Below are positions 8,485 to 16,703 of a stretch of DNA of 37,678 bases, piece after piece. The translations under genes were made by a program, and so were the position numbers. This DNA comes from a virus, in IMG/VR virus record IMGVR_UViG_3300020580_000005, positions 1 through 37,678 of that record; one strand, written 5' to 3'. Each line of letters opens with the position of its first letter. Position 1 is the first letter of the stretch. Below the pieces are notes generated by a model. It saw only the letters and a list, made by a program, of their open reading frames with translations, was not told the DNA's origin and did no database searches.

Positions 8485-10500
8485 ATGATTATATCAATAT
8501 TTACTAATCCAATTGGACAGGCCGGTATACTACCTACTATGGTATTCATTAATACAAATGATACTCAAGCAGAAGTATTGGTTACTGGATATCTTAGCAC
8601 CTCTGTTCAGGATGGACTTGTATCTCTTTCTTCTTATCAGTTAGCATTAGTAAATACAACAGACAAAGGGCCTGGTTGGTATAATATTATTATAAATAAC
8701 GAAGTCTATTCGCTTGCTATAAGTTCTCCTGGAACAGTTACTGCGATTCTGGGAACTACTAATGAGATTGTAGCCACACTAATTAATCCAAATGAATATC
8801 AGATATCAATTTCGCCTACTTATCCCGGCCAAACATCAATAACTACTGTCGGAACTATAACAACCGGAAATTGGGCTGGCACTACAATACCGATTTTACA
8901 TGGTGGTACAGGTGCTACAACTGCTCCAACAGCATTATCAAACCTAGGTGCGTTGCCAATTGCTGGCGGCACAATGACAGGTAATCTCATATTAAATGGT
9001 GATCCTACTTTACCTTTACAAGCAGTCACAAAAGAATATGTTGATGCTATTTCAGCTGGATTTACATTTAAAATACCTGCTTATGCGGGGACGACTTCAA
9101 ACGTTAATGCAACCTATAATAATGGTGTTGCAGGCGTAGGCGCAACACTAACCAATGCAGGCGCACAGGCTGCTTTCGCTGTAGATGGCGTATCCCCCCC
9201 ATTAAATTCACGCATATTGGTTAAGAATCAATCAACCGCTGCAGATAACGGAATTTATAGCTTAACCACAGTTGGCACTGGAGCTACAAACTGGGTATTA
9301 ACTCGTACCACAGACTTTGATACCTCTGCCAATATGAATGCCGGTTCATTCATTATCGTGAACAACGGTACAGTAAATGCAAATTCAGCTTGGATTCAAA
9401 CGGCAACCATTACGACTGTTGGAACCGATGCTGTCAACTGGTCTCAATTTGGAACCCTTGGTGTACAGAGTGTAACGGGAACCCCAGGATATATAACCAG
9501 TACTGGCGGAATGAATCCAGTCATCAATATTGACCCTACCTATGCTGGCCAAACAAGCATTACTACACTCGGAACAATCACAAGTGGAAATTGGAATGCG
9601 TCAGTAATACCATTAGCTTACGGAGGTACGAATAGCAATCTAACAGCCTCTAATGGTGGAATAGTATGGTCTAATGCAACACAGCTAGAAATAATTGCAG
9701 GCACAGCGACTGCGCGACAGATGCTTCAATCAGGTGCTACAGCAACTCCCGCTTGGAGTACAGCGACTTGGCCCGCTACGACTACACAAAATGACATTCT
9801 ATATTCATCAGGTACAAATGTCGTTGGGCAAATTACAACGGCTGCATCAGGTGTGTTAATAACATCGGCAGGTTCAGTTCCTTCTATCAGTCAAACATTA
9901 CCTTCGGCTGTGCAAGGAAACATAACAAGTGTAGGTGCACTTACATCAGGAAGTTTAGCTACAGGATTTACAACAGTAACGGTCCCATTGGGAGGTACTG
10001 GAGAAGTAAGCTTTACTCAATACGGACTGCTTTATGGTAATGGTACGAGCGGACTAGGCGTAACATCTGCTTTAACGGATGGCGAAATTGTTATCGGTAG
10101 TTCAATTGGTGCACCGGCTGCAGCCGCTTTAATCGCTGGCGCAAATATCTCTATAACCAATGGACATAATACTATAACGATTGCGGCATTATCTGGTTCG
10201 GATGTTGTCTCTTATACAGGAATCACGAATGCCAATACTCCATACACTGCATTATCTACCGATTATTATATTTCTTGCGATGTTACTGCCGGAGTGATAA
10301 CTGTCAAATTGCCCGATGGACCAAGCACTGGTAGAACATTTGTTATAAAGGATAAAGTTGGATTAGCCGCAACAAGTAATATAACCATTACAACAGTTAC
10401 TGGTACAGACACAATCGATGGCGCTACAACGTTTATAATGAATACTGCATACGAATCAGTTAACCTAATATTTAATGGAACTAATTATGAAATCTGGTAG
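8485..10500 (+). CDS. Large repetitive tail fibre protein
   Basis: A 671-residue fibre. Residues 1 to about 95 form an N-terminal domain (GILPTMVFINTNDTQ, then VTGYLSTSVQDGL) shared with the product at 13588. Then comes a classic fibre segment: GTGATTAPTALSNLGA, GGTMTGNLILNGDP, AVTKEYVDA (about residues 140-190). Long repeats with VPLGGTG, LLYGNGTSGLG and IVIGSSIGAPAAAAL follow. The C-terminal head is distinct (residues ~575-671, ending LIFNGTNYEIW). It was probably built by duplication with the next gene, which shares the repeat body. Confidence 0.75.
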   Translation: MIISIFTNPIGQAGILPTMVFINTNDTQAEVLVTGYLSTSVQDGLVSLSSYQLALVNTTDKGPGWYNIIINNEVYSLAISSPGTVTAILGTTNEIVATLINPNEYQISISPTYPGQTSITTVGTITTGNWAGTTIPILHGGTGATTAPTALSNLGALPIAGGTMTGNLILNGDPTLPLQAVTKEYVDAISAGFTFKIPAYAGTTSNVNATYNNGVAGVGATLTNAGAQAAFAVDGVSPPLNSRILVKNQSTAADNGIYSLTTVGTGATNWVLTRTTDFDTSANMNAGSFIIVNNGTVNANSAWIQTATITTVGTDAVNWSQFGTLGVQSVTGTPGYITSTGGMNPVINIDPTYAGQTSITTLGTITSGNWNASVIPLAYGGTNSNLTASNGGIVWSNATQLEIIAGTATARQMLQSGATATPAWSTATWPATTTQNDILYSSGTNVVGQITTAASGVLITSAGSVPSISQTLPSAVQGNITSVGALTSGSLATGFTTVTVPLGGTGEVSFTQYGLLYGNGTSGLGVTSALTDGEIVIGSSIGAPAAAALIAGANISITNGHNTITIAALSGSDVVSYTGITNANTPYTALSTDYYISCDVTAGVITVKLPDGPSTGRTFVIKDKVGLAATSNITITTVTGTDTIDGATTFIMNTAYESVNLIFNGTNYEIW

Positions 10501-10509
10501 GGAAATTTA

Positions 10510-11664
10510 ATGTCATATAAACGCATATCGCCAATTCCAGTTATTGAAGGCGGAACACAAGTAAAGACATGGACGACTGCATATGGTTTGCTTTGTGCTG
10601 GAACAACCGTTACAAATCCTATCCAAACTTTAGCAAGTCTAGGAGCTACAAGCACAATTTTAACTTCTCAAGGTGCGAGCTCGCTTCCTACTTGGACAAC
10701 GGCCGTTTATCCAGCTACAACAACGATAAACCAAATACTTTGGTCTAGTGCTGCTAATAATATCGTAGGGCTTGCTACTGCAAATTCCAGTGTGCTTATT
10801 ACATCATCTCTAGGAGTTCCATCTCTAAGTCAAACGCTTCCAAATGCCGTCCAAACTAATATCACAGCGGTTGGAGCCTTGGCTGCTGGAAGTTTGACCA
10901 CTGGATTTTCCGTGGTGCCACTCGCTATCGGAGGGACGAACGCCAATCTTACAGCCGCTAATGGTGGGATATTTTATTCTACTGCAACTGCAGGCGCTAT
11001 CCTTGCGGCTACAGCAACAGCAAATCAAGTTCTCCTAAGCGGAAGTAATACCACACCTGCTTGGAGTAGCGCAGCTTATCCGGCTTCCACGACGATTAAC
11101 CAAATATTATATTCGAGCTCAAATAATGTAATAACGGGATTAGCGACAGCCAACCAAGCCGTGTTAACCACGGGAACAGGTGGGGTGCCCGTATTAACGG
11201 CCATAGCCACAAATGGACAATTAATTATTGGTTCGACCGCGGGAGCACCAGCGGCAGCTACATTGTCTGCAGGTTCAGGAATTTCTATTACAAACGGTTC
11301 AAATTCAATCACGATTGCTGCGACTACTGGAAGCTTGACATGGACAACTGTGACAGGGGCTACTCAAGCGATGGTGGCTGCCAATGGCTATGTGACGGAT
11401 AAGAGTGCAGGAGTGACGTATACATTGCCAGCATCCGGAACCCTGGGTGACACAATCATGGTAGTTGGTCAACTTGGATTGTCCACGATTGACCAAAATG
11501 CCAACCAACAGATTTTAATCGGTTCCGACTCAAGCACTGTAGGAACTGGTGGATCTATTGCCGGAACAAATGTTGGAGATTGCGTTCAGATAGTTTGCAT
11601 AACTGCAGGTTCTTCTACGGTTTGGCGTGCAACATCTATTATTGGAAATTGGACTACGACTTAA
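10510..11664 (+). CDS. Paralogous tail fibre protein
   Basis: A 384-residue protein that is mostly repeat body shared with the upstream fibre: SQTLPNAVQTNITAVGAL matches SQTLPSAVQGNITSVGAL, and LIIGSTAGAPAAATL matches IVIGSSIGAPAAAAL. It lacks the N-terminal domain of the larger fibre and starts MSYKRISPIPVIEGGTQ. Its C-terminal ~100 residues differ (AGVTYTLPASGTLGD, ending SIIGNWTTT). It may be a second receptor-binding tip or a tip that attaches to the longer fibre. The ribosome site is GGGAAATTTA. Confidence 0.7.
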   Translation: MSYKRISPIPVIEGGTQVKTWTTAYGLLCAGTTVTNPIQTLASLGATSTILTSQGASSLPTWTTAVYPATTTINQILWSSAANNIVGLATANSSVLITSSLGVPSLSQTLPNAVQTNITAVGALAAGSLTTGFSVVPLAIGGTNANLTAANGGIFYSTATAGAILAATATANQVLLSGSNTTPAWSSAAYPASTTINQILYSSSNNVITGLATANQAVLTTGTGGVPVLTAIATNGQLIIGSTAGAPAAATLSAGSGISITNGSNSITIAATTGSLTWTTVTGATQAMVAANGYVTDKSAGVTYTLPASGTLGDTIMVVGQLGLSTIDQNANQQILIGSDSSTVGTGGSIAGTNVGDCVQIVCITAGSSTVWRATSIIGNWTTT

Positions 11665-11674
11665 GGAAAATATT

Positions 11675-12361
11675 ATGACTGTTGTTTCTAATGCACTAAA
11701 TGGTTCACTCAAAAGCGTACAGGTTTTTACATCTGGAACGGCAGCTACTTATACTAAGCCTGCAAATATTCGCAATATAGTTGTTGAATGTTTGGGAGGC
11801 GGAGGCGGTGGCGGTGGCGTAACCTGTACAGGCGCGGGTTATGCTTCTTCTGCTGGAGGCGGTGGTGCGGGAGGCTATTGTAGGCTTCTTATTACATCAG
11901 CTGCTTCAACATATACATATACTGTTGGAGCTAAAGGCTCAGGTGGAACCACTTATCTTATAAATGGAACGGCTGGAACGGCAACGACATTTAGTGGTGG
12001 AACTATGTCTGCTGGTGGGGGAGCTGGAGGAACATCGTGTGCAGCGTATAATGTAAATGTAGCCATTGCTGCTGGAGCTGGTGGATCTTCATCGGGTGGT
12101 AATGTTAATTTTACTGGACAAGCGGGTGGTCTAGGACTGATTTATACTACTGCATTTGTTACTGGTGGTTTAGGCGGAGCATCTCATTACGGTGGGAATG
12201 GAGTTGGAACGGCTGCAACGGGTGGATCTACTGTGGCTGGAACTTCGGCTGCAGTTAATTCTGGAGCTGGCGGTGGTGGAGCGGCTGCCGAGAGCATATC
12301 TGCCAATGGTACAGGTGGTGATGGCGGAAGTGGAATCATAATTGTGTACGAGTATTCATAA
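11675..12361 (+). CDS. Glycine-rich adhesin-type tail protein
   Basis: A 228-residue protein; the ATG at 11675 has a proper ribosome site (AAGGAAAATATT) and is preferred to an in-frame start inside the previous gene. After a ~25-residue leader come VFTSGTAATYTKPA and RNIVVECLGGGGGGGG, then Gly-rich strands with loops to the end (GGSGIIIVYEYS). This layout (short strand, LGGGGGGG, polyglycine packing) matches the glycine-rich domain of many phage tail proteins and recalls the polyglycine-II sandwich of the S16 gp38 tip adhesin. Host-range role is inferred. Confidence 0.7.
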   Translation: MTVVSNALNGSLKSVQVFTSGTAATYTKPANIRNIVVECLGGGGGGGGVTCTGAGYASSAGGGGAGGYCRLLITSAASTYTYTVGAKGSGGTTYLINGTAGTATTFSGGTMSAGGGAGGTSCAAYNVNVAIAAGAGGSSSGGNVNFTGQAGGLGLIYTTAFVTGGLGGASHYGGNGVGTAATGGSTVAGTSAAVNSGAGGGGAAAESISANGTGGDGGSGIIIVYEYS

Positions 12362-13090
12362 ATGTTTAAAGCTATAAATTTCATGGATCCACAATATCAA
12401 GACCCTAAAAACCAGATATCGCCTTTGGTAATGGCTTTGCTTTCTATGAAAAATAAAAATCAAGGCATGCAAGATACTCAACAACAAGTCCCTGAAGATT
12501 ATCTCCAATATCTATTAGCGCAAGAAGGTGAACAAGGAAATGAGCCTTATTCACCGTACGGTAGCCAAGAACAAATGCTAACTCGTGCTCGTAGACCTTC
12601 TATGTTTCCAAATTCAATGCAAGGATTTCAAGGTGAAGATACTGGCGACTTAATGTCAAAATTACGCCAGCGTGAGTCCAGTGGAAACTATGGCGCTAAA
12701 AATAGCCTTGGATATTCTGGCGCCTATCAATTTGGGGCACCCGCTCTAGAGACAGTAGGCTTACTTAGGAAAGGTGCTGGGAAACTTGGAAACAAAGCAT
12801 TAAACAATCCCGATAACTGGACTATTCCCGGTGGTTATAAACAATATATGTCTAATCCGGCTATTCAAGATCAAGCTATGAAACAACTGATGGCATCTAA
12901 TAGAAAACAATTAGAAAAAATGGGATTTATAAACAAAAATACGCCCACTCAAGCCATTAATGGAATGTTAGCTGCAGCTCACATAGCAGGCCCTGGAGGC
13001 GTTAAAAAGATGTTCAGTGGTGCTAACCCGCGTGATGCATATGGCACTGGTGCCAGGGAATACTATAATCTAGGAAGGGGTGCAAAATGA
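12362..13090 (+). CDS. Virion-type lytic transglycosylase
   Basis: A 242-residue protein with a disordered N-terminus of ~95 residues followed by an SLT-like lysozyme fold: LRQRESSGNYG with the probable catalytic Glu105, GYSGAYQFG (117-125), then INGMLAAAHIAGPGGVKKMF. These are the features of T7 gp16-type and other phage muramidase domains that cut peptidoglycan strands. It starts on the base after the preceding TAA, without a clear ribosome site, so coupling is likely (a second ATG eight codons in is possible). Its site among virion genes suggests it acts at DNA entry, separate from the endolysin at 14828. Confidence 0.75.
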   Translation: MFKAINFMDPQYQDPKNQISPLVMALLSMKNKNQGMQDTQQQVPEDYLQYLLAQEGEQGNEPYSPYGSQEQMLTRARRPSMFPNSMQGFQGEDTGDLMSKLRQRESSGNYGAKNSLGYSGAYQFGAPALETVGLLRKGAGKLGNKALNNPDNWTIPGGYKQYMSNPAIQDQAMKQLMASNRKQLEKMGFINKNTPTQAINGMLAAAHIAGPGGVKKMFSGANPRDAYGTGAREYYNLGRGAK

Positions 13091-13233
13091 CATTAGTTAA
13101 AGGTGCTAAAAAGAATTCCAAAAAAGGATTTGCTAAGAATGTGAAGAGCGATGCTACTGATAAACAAAAGGCTGCTATTGCTATAGCTACTAAACAATCA
13201 GGTCCAAGTAAGCGTAAGAAGAAGGGGAAGTAA
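13087..13233 (+). CDS. Lysine-rich mini-protein, copy 1
   Basis: A 48-residue very basic protein: MTLVKGAKKNSKKGFAKNVK, then KQKAAIAIATKQ and a Lys/Arg tail. It overlaps the transglycosylase stop by ATGA. It is a paralogue of the next gene (LVKG, KKGF, NVKS, K-Q-A-AIA in the same order). Such small basic proteins with a K-Q-AVAIA core are frequent in phage genomes, function unknown. They may be head-packed basic proteins or nucleic-acid binders. Confidence 0.65.
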   Translation: MTLVKGAKKNSKKGFAKNVKSDATDKQKAAIAIATKQSGPSKRKKKGK

Positions 13234-13386
13234 ATGCCATTAGTTAAAGGAAAGGCTGCAAAAACAAAGAAAGGATTCTCAAGTAATGTGAAGTCAGAAA
13301 TGGATGCGGGGAAAAAGCAATCTCAGGCTGTAGCTATAGCTTTCTCTGAAGCAGGTGAAGGTAAAAAGAAAAAAAGGAAAAAATAA
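13234..13386 (+). CDS. Lysine-rich mini-protein, copy 2
   Basis: A 50-residue basic protein beginning on the base after the stop of copy 1: MPLVKGKAAKTKKGFSSNVK, then KQSQAVAIAFSEA and a run of lysines. The same motif order as the upstream gene shows a tandem duplication. No ribosome site is needed if the ribosome re-initiates across the TAAATG junction. Confidence 0.65.
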   Translation: MPLVKGKAAKTKKGFSSNVKSEMDAGKKQSQAVAIAFSEAGEGKKKKRKK

Positions 13387-13482
13387 ATGAAAGAAAAGTC
13401 ATTAAAGGAAAATGAAAAGGAAATGATGGGATATGCTAAGAAAAAGCATATAAAGGTTAAATCAAAGGAGAAATCGAAATGA
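13387..13482 (+). CDS. Lysine/glutamate-rich mini-protein
   Basis: A 31-residue, almost entirely charged peptide (MKEKSLKENEKEMMGYAKKK then a Lys-rich tail) starting directly after the previous TAA. Its end contains the ribosome site (AAAGGAGAAA) of the next mini-gene and overlaps that start by ATGA. The peptide may matter mainly as part of a translation-coupled chain. Confidence 0.4.
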   Translation: MKEKSLKENEKEMMGYAKKKHIKVKSKEKSK

Positions 13483-13556
13483 AAGAACAAAGAATGAAAG
13501 ATAAAAAAAAGGATATGAAGAAGAAGGAAAAGAAGGGCAAGAAAGATTGCATGTAA
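13479..13556 (+). CDS. Lysine-rich mini-protein, 25 residues
   Basis: MKEQRMKDKKKDMKKKEKKG and five more residues; about half are lysine. ATG overlaps the previous stop (ATGA) and has a strong ribosome site (AAAGGAG) eight bases upstream. It is the fourth consecutive basic mini-gene. A DNA-condensing or RNA-binding peptide is conceivable; nothing more can be said. Confidence 0.4.
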   Translation: MKEQRMKDKKKDMKKKEKKGKKDCM

Positions 13557-13587
13557 TATTATTGAATTTTATTTAGGAGAATGAGAA

Positions 13588-14472
13588 ATGGCTGTTTTAT
13601 CATGGACCACTGAAGTAACCGGTTTTGAAGGTATTATCCCTCACTTAGTTTATATAAACACTAATGACACATTCGCTACCATTACAGCTACAGGTTATTT
13701 AAACCCCTCTGTCGAGGCTGGCATGTCGTTTACTAATGGTGAAATGGCGCTAGTTATGTCTACTAGTGGGCCTCTATGGTTGCAGGGTGAACTTGTAGGA
13801 ACAAACTATAATCTAGTTTCTCCAGCGAATACTCCCGGTGTTGTTTTGCCTACTATTGCTAATCATATTGCGACCTTTACCAATACTATAGGTACATTAG
13901 GTGAAGATGCATCTACCGCTATCAATGGCGGTAATATTCAGGCCGGTTTAAGTGGAACTGCAGGTTCCTTAGTTTCATTCCCGGGAACAGCGGCTAATGG
14001 ATCACTATTAATAACTGCAGTTAATAATGTTGGCAATCATACTTCGACAATCAGTAGTGTAACAGCACTGGGTCAAAATACGGTTTATACATTAACAGAT
14101 CCGGGTGCAGCTACAGCTAAATTTGTTCTTAATACTGGAGCAACTACAATGGCTGTAGGAAGTAAAATTGTATTAGATAAAGGCACGGGCACTACTTCGT
14201 CATTTGCTGTCACTATCAGTAAAAATTCTGGTGTAATTACAACTGAAGCATTATCTACAGCGGGCGGCGCTTCCCAGGCTGTTACTTTAACTAATACAGT
14301 AATTGCTACAACTAGTGTAATATTATGTCAAGTATTGGGTGGTACTAATACCACGCAAAACTTTACGCTTGTTGCGGTTCCAGGCGCCGGGTCTGCCGTA
14401 ATTACCATCTATAACAATACTGCCGCAACTGCATTGAATGGTACTTTAATAATCGGCTTCACTGTGTTTTAA
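13588..14472 (+). CDS. Third tail fibre-like protein with shared N-terminal domain
   Basis: A 294-residue protein with a good ribosome site (TTAGGAGAATGAG). Residues 1-85 (GIIPHLVYINTNDTFATITA, GYLNPSVEAGM, GEMALVMSTSGPLW) align with the N-terminal domain of the 671-residue fibre at 8485. The rest is a Thr/Ala/Gly-rich beta protein without the fibre repeats. Two proteins with the same anchor domain and different distal parts suggest alternative adhesins on one attachment site. It is the last gene before the late terminator. Confidence 0.65.
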   Translation: MAVLSWTTEVTGFEGIIPHLVYINTNDTFATITATGYLNPSVEAGMSFTNGEMALVMSTSGPLWLQGELVGTNYNLVSPANTPGVVLPTIANHIATFTNTIGTLGEDASTAINGGNIQAGLSGTAGSLVSFPGTAANGSLLITAVNNVGNHTSTISSVTALGQNTVYTLTDPGAATAKFVLNTGATTMAVGSKIVLDKGTGTTSSFAVTISKNSGVITTEALSTAGGASQAVTLTNTVIATTSVILCQVLGGTNTTQNFTLVAVPGAGSAVITIYNNTAATALNGTLIIGFTVF

Positions 14473-14497
14473 TATATAGATAGAGTGGCAACTCGTA

Positions 14498-14520
14498 GGG
14501 GGAATTGATTTTCCCCCTTT
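14498..14520 (+). terminator. Probable late-operon terminator
   Basis: GGGGGAA (14498-14504), a 6-base loop, TTCCCCC (14511-14517), then TTT and AT-rich sequence. The stem is strong but the T tract is short. The same C tract could instead pair with GGGGGGAA at 14531-14538, just before the next ATG, so termination and translation start may be mutually exclusive folds. Confidence 0.5.
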
Positions 14521-14540
14521 ATTAATTCTTGGGGGGAAAT

Positions 14541-14774
14541 ATGGATAAACAAGCAGTAGTTGAACGAATTGCAGAAATTGGTAAGGCAATTGAAAGCTCT
14601 TTGGCTCAGCATAACGCATTAGTTGGTCGACTTAGTGAGGCTCAGTTCATTCTCCAGCAAATGGAAAAGTTCGAGCAAGATTTGGCTGTTAAAGATATTA
14701 CTGGTGTTGTTGGTGACGTCGTCACGGCTACTGAAGAAATCATTGAAAAAAAAACTTCTGGCGACGCTTCTTAA
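14541..14774 (+). CDS. Small coiled-coil protein before the lysis genes
   Basis: A 77-residue acidic protein, almost all helix, with heptad-like spacing over residues 3-45. There is no membrane span, so a classic holin is unlikely. The ATG follows GGGGGGAAAT; a TTG four codons upstream is in frame but less likely. It is the first gene after the late terminator and 53 bases from the endolysin. It may belong to the lysis cassette or be an unrelated early gene. Confidence 0.55.
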   Translation: MDKQAVVERIAEIGKAIESSLAQHNALVGRLSEAQFILQQMEKFEQDLAVKDITGVVGDVVTATEEIIEKKTSGDAS

Positions 14775-14827
14775 CGAAAGCTACAGAAAGAACGGCTTTA
14801 TTAAAAATATAGTATAAGGTCAAGATA

Positions 14828-15307
14828 ATGTCTATCGATATAAAGCAATTTCATGATTTGATTCTTGTTCCTACATTAATTTCGTTGGGACTTTATTCTA
14901 AAGAAGCAGCACAGCTTATTATTGGAACAGGATGTCAGGAAAGTCAATTTACCTTCATACATCAAGAAGGAAAAGGTCCCGCGCTTGGATTTTTTCAATG
15001 CGAATATAATACTTACAGAAGTATCATAACCGATACTTTTATGTACGATATAAACATGAAGCAGAGATTCCTCTCAATGTTAGGGTTAGAACTGGTTCCC
15101 GACTTCAATACGCTTATATGGAATATGAAGTTAATGTGCCTTGTTTGCAGACTTCATTATCATAGGTTTCCTATGGTGATTCCATCTGACTTACCCGGTC
15201 AAGCCGATTATTATAAAAAATATTATAATACTATTATGGGTAAAGCTTCGGTTGAAGAATATATAGAAAACTTCAATAAATTTGCATCCCATATATGGGA
15301 AAATTGA
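14828..15307 (+). CDS. Endolysin, lysozyme/transglycosylase-like
   Basis: A 159-residue protein with GTGCQESQF (residues 33-41, Glu38 the probable catalytic acid) and GPALGFFQCE (50-59), the G-LG-FQ pattern of SLT/lysozyme-like folds. The length fits a single-domain endolysin. No signal peptide or SAR segment is seen, so it would need a holin for release. It overlaps the next membrane-protein gene by 13 bases. The catalytic assignment is by motif only. Confidence 0.7.
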   Translation: MSIDIKQFHDLILVPTLISLGLYSKEAAQLIIGTGCQESQFTFIHQEGKGPALGFFQCEYNTYRSIITDTFMYDINMKQRFLSMLGLELVPDFNTLIWNMKLMCLVCRLHYHRFPMVIPSDLPGQADYYKKYYNTIMGKASVEEYIENFNKFASHIWEN

Positions 15308-15609
15308 TACAAAGAATTCTTAAAGAACTTATTTCTCCAGGAAATCATCTTATGATTTTCTTCGTAATTTTATTATCATCTCTTTGTGTGGGATATTGTG
15401 CTGGACACTATTTTAAGGGAAATAAGAAAGCAAAGATAATAGAGACTTATGCCGAGAAAATAATCGAGCATGAAACGGGTATATCCATTAATTTTGATGA
15501 TTCAGAAGAAGAAGATATTCCAGAAATTCCACTGTCAGAATTTAATTATCCAAATTATATAATGGACTTCCAAATTCCGGTGAAATCTGACTGCGACGTA
15601 AAGAATTAA
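15295..15609 (+). CDS. Lysis-cassette membrane protein (holin or inner spanin candidate)
   Basis: A 104-residue protein with one transmembrane span (MIFFVILLSSLCVGYCAG, residues 20-37) after a short basic N-terminus. A charged, partly helical region follows with AEKIIEHETGISINF and an acidic tail. One span with the bulk after it fits an Rz-type inner-membrane spanin or an atypical holin. No lipoprotein-type outer spanin was found nearby. The 13-base overlap with the endolysin supports a shared role. Confidence 0.55.
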   Translation: MGKLIQRILKELISPGNHLMIFFVILLSSLCVGYCAGHYFKGNKKAKIIETYAEKIIEHETGISINFDDSEEEDIPEIPLSEFNYPNYIMDFQIPVKSDCDVKN

Positions 15610-15769
15610 ATTCATACTCTAGATTGACTTGCACAGGCACATTTTCGACCGATTGTTCAACGATAAAGTTCTTTATGCGCTCTATTTTTTTAGAGCAATC
15701 CCATTCTTTTAGCTCTAGCAATCTATCCGTTACAAACTCTAGATTGTTCAATATTTCAGACTCTGTCAT
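15542..15769 (-). CDS. Small helical protein, family E (minus strand)
   Basis: A 75-residue protein. The ATG at 15769 has a perfect ribosome site (AAAGGAGATTGTT) and is preferred to a longer frame. Its first half (SEILNNLEFVTDRLLELKEW and a KIERIKNFI helix) resembles the three minus-strand proteins encoded at 18534-19200, which I call family E. The 3' end overlaps the convergent lysis gene by 68 bases, so one of the two tails is unusual. Function unknown. Confidence 0.55.
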   Translation of the reverse strand: MTESEILNNLEFVTDRLLELKEWDCSKKIERIKNFIVEQSVENVPVQVNLEYEFNSLRRSQISPEFGSPLYNLDN

Positions 15770-15799
15770 AACAATCTCCTTTTTGACATATCGCCACAA

Positions 15800-15827
15800 T
15801 AGACAATTGGTACAAATTTAGTATAAT
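15800..15827 (+). promoter_or_regulatory. Promoter of the small-protein chain
   Basis: -35 TAGACA (15800-15805), 16-base spacer, -10 TATAAT (15822-15827), 42 bases before the ATG at 15869. A TTGACA at 15783 has no matching -10. It drives the five overlapping genes 15869-17244. Confidence 0.55.
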
Positions 15828-15868
15828 AGATTTAAGGTTAGATTAACAGAAAGTAAGGTGAATAAATA

Positions 15869-16141
15869 ATGTCTAAAGATATCATAGATATGTATAAAGA
15901 ACTGGCAAAAGTTACTGCTTCTTTTAGACCCAAAGGAGTTCCGACAAAAGATAATTGTAATGAATTTCTTTATGTTCAAAAAATAGAACATTCTATATAT
16001 TCTCAGACTTTAGAATATCTGCATGAACATTGTGAAGATAGTCAAAATATTGTTGGTATTGAGATAACGAAAGCCTGTATAAAAATAAATGAACAATTGA
16101 CCGATTATTTATTATCTAAAATAAAAGAGGGTTTTCATTAA
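15869..16141 (+). CDS. Small helical protein, tandem family A, member 1
   Basis: A 90-residue, probably all-helical acidic protein. The region FRPKGVPTKDNCNEFLYVQK, then IEHSIYSQTLEYL, aligns with the two following genes (F-P ... LY--+IE--I-S-TL--L). The ribosome site GTAAGGTGAATAA is moderate. It ends in a TAATG overlap with member 2. Family unknown to me; early expression is suggested by its own promoter. Confidence 0.6.
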   Translation: MSKDIIDMYKELAKVTASFRPKGVPTKDNCNEFLYVQKIEHSIYSQTLEYLHEHCEDSQNIVGIEITKACIKINEQLTDYLLSKIKEGFH

Positions 16142-16422
16142 TGCAAAAATTTATGCCAATATTTGTCACGCTAATGAATATCACTAAGGCGTTCAAACCA
16201 AAGATAATGGATGACTTGAGCATTACTTTAGATGATTGCCATAAGTGTTTATATATCATGAGAATTGAAAATCATATACTGTCAGAAACATTAAGGGTAT
16301 TAAGCGAGTGTGTTCCAGGTGAAGAAACTACTACATATATTAATGAAATAAAAGATTTTATTAAAAATAATGATGAAAATATCGCAGTATTATTAAAAGG
16401 TTTAAATAAGGAGGTTAACTAA
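16141..16422 (+). CDS. Small helical protein, tandem family A, member 2
   Basis: A 93-residue protein, MQKFMPIFVTLMNITKAFKP at the start and CLYIMRIENHILSETLRVL in the middle. The start resembles members 3 and 4 (M-[QH]-[KR]-F-[MLF]-P) and the middle resembles member 1. It is joined to both neighbours by TAATG overlaps, so translation is probably coupled and the subunits made in equal amounts. Confidence 0.6.
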   Translation: MQKFMPIFVTLMNITKAFKPKIMDDLSITLDDCHKCLYIMRIENHILSETLRVLSECVPGEETTTYINEIKDFIKNNDENIAVLLKGLNKEVN

Positions 16423-16703
16423 TGCATAGATTCCTGCCAGCATGTCTTCGGGTAATAGAACTGATTGATAGCCATATGCCTCCTATAGATTCTTTAGATG
16501 ATGCCGATACCACAGTTCGATTACATTTATATAAGCTTGAATTATTAGTTTTAAATGATTTGTTATTATATTTAGGCAAATTTACTGAACGTGGTAGTAG
16601 TGCCAACATTGAGGCTATGGAGAGATTAATAGAGCATAAAAAAGTAATACAAGACGTTGTAGATATGATTGAAAAATGTGAAAAACCGGTGACGATTAAT
16701 TGA
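16422..16703 (+). CDS. Small helical protein, tandem family A, member 3
   Basis: A 93-residue protein starting MHRFLPACLRVIELIDSHMP, with LHLYKLELLVLNDLLLYLGK in the middle. A strong ribosome site (AAGGAGGTTAACTA) lies in the end of member 2. The C-terminal helix is charged (EHKKVIQDVVDMIEKCEKP). It ends in TGATG with a 14-codon mini-frame that leads into member 4. Confidence 0.6.
   Translation: MHRFLPACLRVIELIDSHMPPIDSLDDADTTVRLHLYKLELLVLNDLLLYLGKFTERGSSANIEAMERLIEHKKVIQDVVDMIEKCEKPVTIN

Noticed and set aside
15624-15821. 65-codon plus-strand frame after the lysis genes
   Set aside because: It is the complement of the better supported minus-strand gene (strong ribosome site, family E resemblance).
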